17,583 bases of DNA from an uncultured Prevotellaceae bacterium (GTDB lineage: Bacteria; Bacteroidota; Bacteroidia; Bacteroidales; Bacteroidaceae): positions 1 to 17,583 of the forward strand of contig CAMNHM010000049.1 in assembly GCA_946539475.1 (NCBI GenBank). Reading direction: 5' to 3'. Below are positions 15,080 through 17,583 of this stretch, in pieces. Position 1 is the stretch's first letter; the number at the start of each line of letters is the position of its first letter. Below the pieces are notes generated by a model. It was given only the letters and a program-made list of their open reading frames with translations. It did no database searches and was not told the origin of the DNA. The position numbers and the translations under genes were made by a program.

Positions 15080-15197
15080 ATGAAAAGTTAGGAGTTAGGG
15101 CTTAGGAGGGAGGAGTTAGTTGGCGCTACTTAACATTTTTTGGGGATTCGCGAAGAAAAAACTCCCTGCTCCTCGTCCCTAACTCCTAACTTTTCAT

Positions 15198-15205
15198 TAC
15201 CTTTG
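15198..15205 (+). promoter_or_regulatory. Promoter -7 box for the RecD-like helicase
   Basis: TACCTTTG is followed by only 4 bases before the ATG at 15210, so the mRNA is probably leaderless or nearly so. It is the mirror image of the minus-strand box at 15072. A clear -33 TTTG is missing. Confidence 0.55.
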
Positions 15206-15209
15206 CATT

Positions 15210-16709
15210 ATGATAACCGACGAACTGACCTACCGGATACGCCAAAGCTTCGGCTTCGAGCCCACCAGCGAGCAGCAACGGGCCATCGATGTCTTTGCAG
15301 GCTTCCTCACCGACCACGATCCGCAGACGGCAATGATACTTCGCGGGTCGGCTGGCACCGGCAAGACGACGCTGGCAGCTGCCATTGTGCGCGCGCTGCT
15401 CTCGCTGAAGCAGAAGCTGGTGCTGCTGGCGCCCACAGGACGCGCAGCGAAGGTGTTCGCACTCCATGCGGGCATGCCGGCCTACACCATCCACAGGCGC
15501 ATCTACCGCCAGCAGACGGCGGGGCTGCTGCCCTCGCTCAGTGCCTCAGAGGGTTCCTCACAGGCATCGTTCAACCTGAACAACAACCTCCACCACGACA
15601 CGCTGTTCATCGTCGACGAGGCATCAATGATTTCCACGTCGACCCTCGACGGCACCTTCGGATCGGGATGCCTGCTCGACGACCTCATCAGCTATGTCTA
15701 TCAAGGCCAGAACTGTCGGCTGCTGCTCATCGGCGACCGCGCCCAGCTGCCCCCCGTGGGCGAGGAAGAGGCACCAGCCCTGATGCCTGGCGTGGTGGGA
15801 GCCTACGGCCTCAGCGTCTACGAGGCCGACCTCAACGAGGTGCTCCGCCAGAGCCAGCAGTCGGGCATCCTCTACAATGCCACCATCGTACGGCAGATGA
15901 TCACCCACGACGAGATGACACAGCTGCCCAAGATCCGCTTCCGGGGCTTCCCCGACATCATCAGCATGCCAGGAGATGAGCTCATCGACGCGCTGGCGAC
16001 GAGCTATCGCCAGGTGGGCGAGGACGAGACGATGGTCGTCACACGCTCGAACAAGCGCGCCAACATCTACAACCTGGGCATCCGCAACACCGTCCTCGAC
16101 CGCGAGGAGGAGCTATGCCGTGGCGACAAGCTGATGATCGTGAAGAACAACTATGCATGGCTGAAGCCTGAGGCAGAAGGGGCGAAGGACAGCGCAAAAG
16201 CGGATGGCGCCGATGCCACGCCCATCGACTTCCTGGCCAACGGCGACCACTGCATCGTGCGCCGCGTGCGCAACTTCCGCGAGCTCTATGGCTTCCGCTT
16301 CGCCGACATCACCATACAGCTGCCTGACTACGACGACTACGAGCTCACGGCCACGGCCATCCTCGACACCCTGCAGTCGGAAGCGCCAGCACTCACGCGG
16401 GAGCAGCAGGGGCAACTTTATAATAAGGTGTTGGACGACTATGCCGACCTATCGCTGAAGGGCGAGCGCATCAAGGCCATGAAGGCCGACCCCTACTACA
16501 ACGCCCTGCAGATCAAGTACGGCTATGCCGTCACCTGCCACAAGGCACAAGGCGGGCAATGGGCCCATGTATACATCGATCAGGGCTACATGACCGACGA
16601 CATGCTCACCCCCGACTACATCCACTGGCTCTATACCGCCCTCACGCGCGCCACAGAGAAGGTGTTCCTCGTCAACTGGCCCGCCACACAGACGGCCTCA
16701 GAAGGATAA
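15210..16709 (+). CDS. RecD-like ATP-dependent DNA helicase (AAA_30 / UvrD_C_2 type)
   Basis: This 499-aa superfamily 1 helicase resembles the single-subunit, RecD2-like enzymes common in Bacteroidetes. Walker A GSAGTGKT is at residues 46-53 (K52), Walker B VDEAS at 135-139 and motif III GDRAQLPP follows. An LRQS motif and the C-terminal UvrD_C_2 block (TCHKAQG...LYTALTRA) carry motifs V and VI. It would unwind DNA in repair or recombination; no RecB/RecC partner is nearby. Divergent to the mini-protein/DUF3822/rsmD group and read from the promoter in the inverted repeat. Confidence 0.93.
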   Translation: MITDELTYRIRQSFGFEPTSEQQRAIDVFAGFLTDHDPQTAMILRGSAGTGKTTLAAAIVRALLSLKQKLVLLAPTGRAAKVFALHAGMPAYTIHRRIYRQQTAGLLPSLSASEGSSQASFNLNNNLHHDTLFIVDEASMISTSTLDGTFGSGCLLDDLISYVYQGQNCRLLLIGDRAQLPPVGEEEAPALMPGVVGAYGLSVYEADLNEVLRQSQQSGILYNATIVRQMITHDEMTQLPKIRFRGFPDIISMPGDELIDALATSYRQVGEDETMVVTRSNKRANIYNLGIRNTVLDREEELCRGDKLMIVKNNYAWLKPEAEGAKDSAKADGADATPIDFLANGDHCIVRRVRNFRELYGFRFADITIQLPDYDDYELTATAILDTLQSEAPALTREQQGQLYNKVLDDYADLSLKGERIKAMKADPYYNALQIKYGYAVTCHKAQGGQWAHVYIDQGYMTDDMLTPDYIHWLYTALTRATEKVFLVNWPATQTASEG

Positions 16710-16712
16710 CCA

Positions 16713-16730
16713 GTACGGACTGTCAAGGAC
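16713..16730 (+). repeat. CGGAC-type words upstream of the GxxExxY gene
   Basis: TACGGACTGTCAAGGAC holds CGGAC at 16716 and AGGAC 10 bp later, resembling the CACGGACTGTTACGGAC words downstream of the gene. They make the GxxExxY gene flanked by related words on both sides. Confidence 0.55.
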
Positions 16731-16760
16731 GTTTAGAACAAATACACATACTCATCAAAC

Positions 16761-17141
16761 ATGCTGTTATACGAAGAACTATCCAACAAGATTATCAGAG
16801 CGTTCTTTAATGTGGTGGACTATCTTGGCAAAGGACTCGCAGAGAAGGTCTATGAAAACGCGCTTTGCATAGAGTTCGACGAGATGGGCTTACAATACGA
16901 ACGACAAAAGCCTCTAACTGTAGAATACAAAGGACACATCATCGGCAATTACGTGGCTGACATCATCGTAGAAGAGAAAATCGTCCTAGAGCTGAAAGCT
17001 GTTACGGCCATCACGGACGAACACATCGCGCAGGCGCTGAATTATGTCAACCTGACGCATAGCAAGGTAGGCTATATCCTCAACTTCTCTCAGCAGGAGG
17101 GCCGTGGCTTCAAGCGTCTCTTAGGCCAAGCCGCCAGATAG
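16761..17141 (+). CDS. GxxExxY protein (PD-(D/E)XK-like fold)
   Basis: The 126-aa protein belongs to the GxxExxY family, related to PD-(D/E)XK nucleases. The signature GLAEKVY is at residues 25-31, and a putative nuclease-core D...ExK reads YVADIIVEEKIVLELKAV around residues 66-83. The catalytic-type Asp, Glu and Lys are present, so nuclease-like chemistry is possible; the family's biological function is not established. It starts 51 bp after the helicase gene with no evident promoter. CGGAC/GTCCG words lie on both sides of it and form a long array from 17151. Confidence 0.9.
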   Translation: MLLYEELSNKIIRAFFNVVDYLGKGLAEKVYENALCIEFDEMGLQYERQKPLTVEYKGHIIGNYVADIIVEEKIVLELKAVTAITDEHIAQALNYVNLTHSKVGYILNFSQQEGRGFKRLLGQAAR

Positions 17142-17150
17142 TCCTAGCCA

Positions 17151-17264
17151 CGGACTGGCTGTGCGGGACATAATTGCCACGGACTTGCACGGACTGTTAC
17201 GGACAGGGCTGGGTGAGGCATCGGCAAAAGATCATTGCCACGGACTTGCACGGACTGTTACGGA
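17151..17264. repeat. CGGAC-word repeats, first orientation
   Basis: CGGAC occurs at 17151, 17180, 17190, 17200, 17241, 17251 and 17261. A 31-bp segment starting ATTGCCACGGAC is repeated exactly at 17173-17203 and 17234-17264 (61-bp period). Words inside each unit are 10 bp apart. Confidence 0.93.
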
Positions 17265-17280
17265 TACAGCCAAGAAAAAG

Positions 17281-17583
17281 AAAAGTCCGTGTCTGTCCGT
17301 GAAAGTCCGAGGCAAAGAAAAGATAGTCCGTGGCCAAGAAAGAAAAGTCCGTGTCTGTCCGTGAAAGTCCGAGGCAAAGAAAAGATAGTCCGTGGCCAAG
17401 AAAGAAAAGTCCGTGTCTGTCCGTGAAAGTCCGAGGCAAAGAAAAGAAAGTCCGTGGCAAAAAGAAAAAGAAAAGTCCGTATCTGTCCGCGAAAGTCCGT
17501 GGCAAAGAGAAGATAGTCCGAGGCCAAGAAAGAAAAGTCCGTATCTGTCCGCGAAAGTCCGTGGCAAAGAGAAGATAGTCCGA
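17281..17583. repeat. 62-bp tandem repeat of GTCCG words, opposite orientation, running off the window
   Basis: Units begin at 17281, 17343, 17405, 17471 and 17533 (62-bp period, one of 66). Each has GTCCG four times with spacings 10, 10, 21, then 21 to the next unit. Spacer sequence is A/G-rich (AAAGAAAAGA). The last unit is cut by the window end. The word is the reverse complement of the CGGAC in the preceding block. Confidence 0.96.

Larger units (their letters stand above)
15070..15207. repeat. 31-bp perfect inverted repeat containing divergent promoters
   Basis: Bases 15070-15100 are exactly complementary to 15177-15207. An imperfect heptad-rich extension (11 of 17 matching) continues inward to 15117 and 15160. 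The spacer between the perfect arms is 76 bp. Each arm carries an outward-facing TACCTTTG box followed inward by TTAGGAG/CTCCTAA heptads. Confidence 0.96.

Noticed and set aside
17161..17583. CRISPR array in the terminal repeat block
   Set aside because: Spacers are not unique, the unit is a 62-bp tandem with internal 10/21-bp words, and no cas gene is near.
17161..17583. Several open frames on both strands in the terminal repeats
   Set aside because: They arise because the repeat unit is stop-free; their peptides are simple repeats of the array with no independent evidence.

Overview
The window looks like a chromosomal segment of a Bacteroidales bacterium, most likely Prevotellaceae. This is inferred from TAnnTTTG-type (-7) promoters, DUF3822 beside rsmD, a GxxExxY protein, exported proteins with a short Bacteroidetes-type C-terminal tail, and a single-operon ECF sigma factor with a membrane partner. 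The species cannot be fixed from the sequence alone.

Layout. Bases 1-168 hold a 76-bp direct repeat, each copy with a complete Bacteroidetes promoter. These precede two exported enzymes on the + strand: an M60-family (enhancin/mucinase-like) metallopeptidase and a tandem-domain SGNH esterase of the rhamnogalacturonan-acetylesterase type. A housekeeping run follows on the + strand: dnaG, queD, queE and a cardiolipin synthase. The 3' remnant of a PstS-like phosphate-binding protein gene lies convergent to it. Next, on the - strand, is an operon of ECF sigma factor, single-pass membrane (anti-sigma-like) protein and exported protein of unknown function. A gene-poor stretch of about 700 bp (12278-12999) carries a 22-bp tandem repeat and two terminators facing opposite ways. 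The last - strand group is a 46-aa membrane mini-protein (14923-15063), DUF3822, rsmD, a frame-broken mini-ORF and an MNT-type nucleotidyltransferase. It diverges from a RecD-like helicase. A GxxExxY protein and a long GTCCG/CGGAC word array close the window.

Main unexpected structure. (1) A family of 7-bp-period simple repeats appears in at least six places: inside dnaG, queE and cls, between queE and cls, between DUF3822 and rsmD, and in the recD/DUF3822 divergent region. The arrays inside genes are stop-free and sit in probable linkers; two intergenic ones contain TAA/TAG. In queE and upstream of rsmD the heptads are preceded by an identical 46-bp double-palindrome element, which suggests a composite mobile repeat. 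(2) A perfect 31-bp inverted repeat carries the -7 promoter box of each of two divergent transcription units in its arms. (3) The GxxExxY gene is bracketed by CGGAC/GTCCG words spaced at 10 or 21 bp, close to multiples of one DNA helical turn. No complete defence or mobile-element system is visible; the novelty here is in repeats and small or broken genes.
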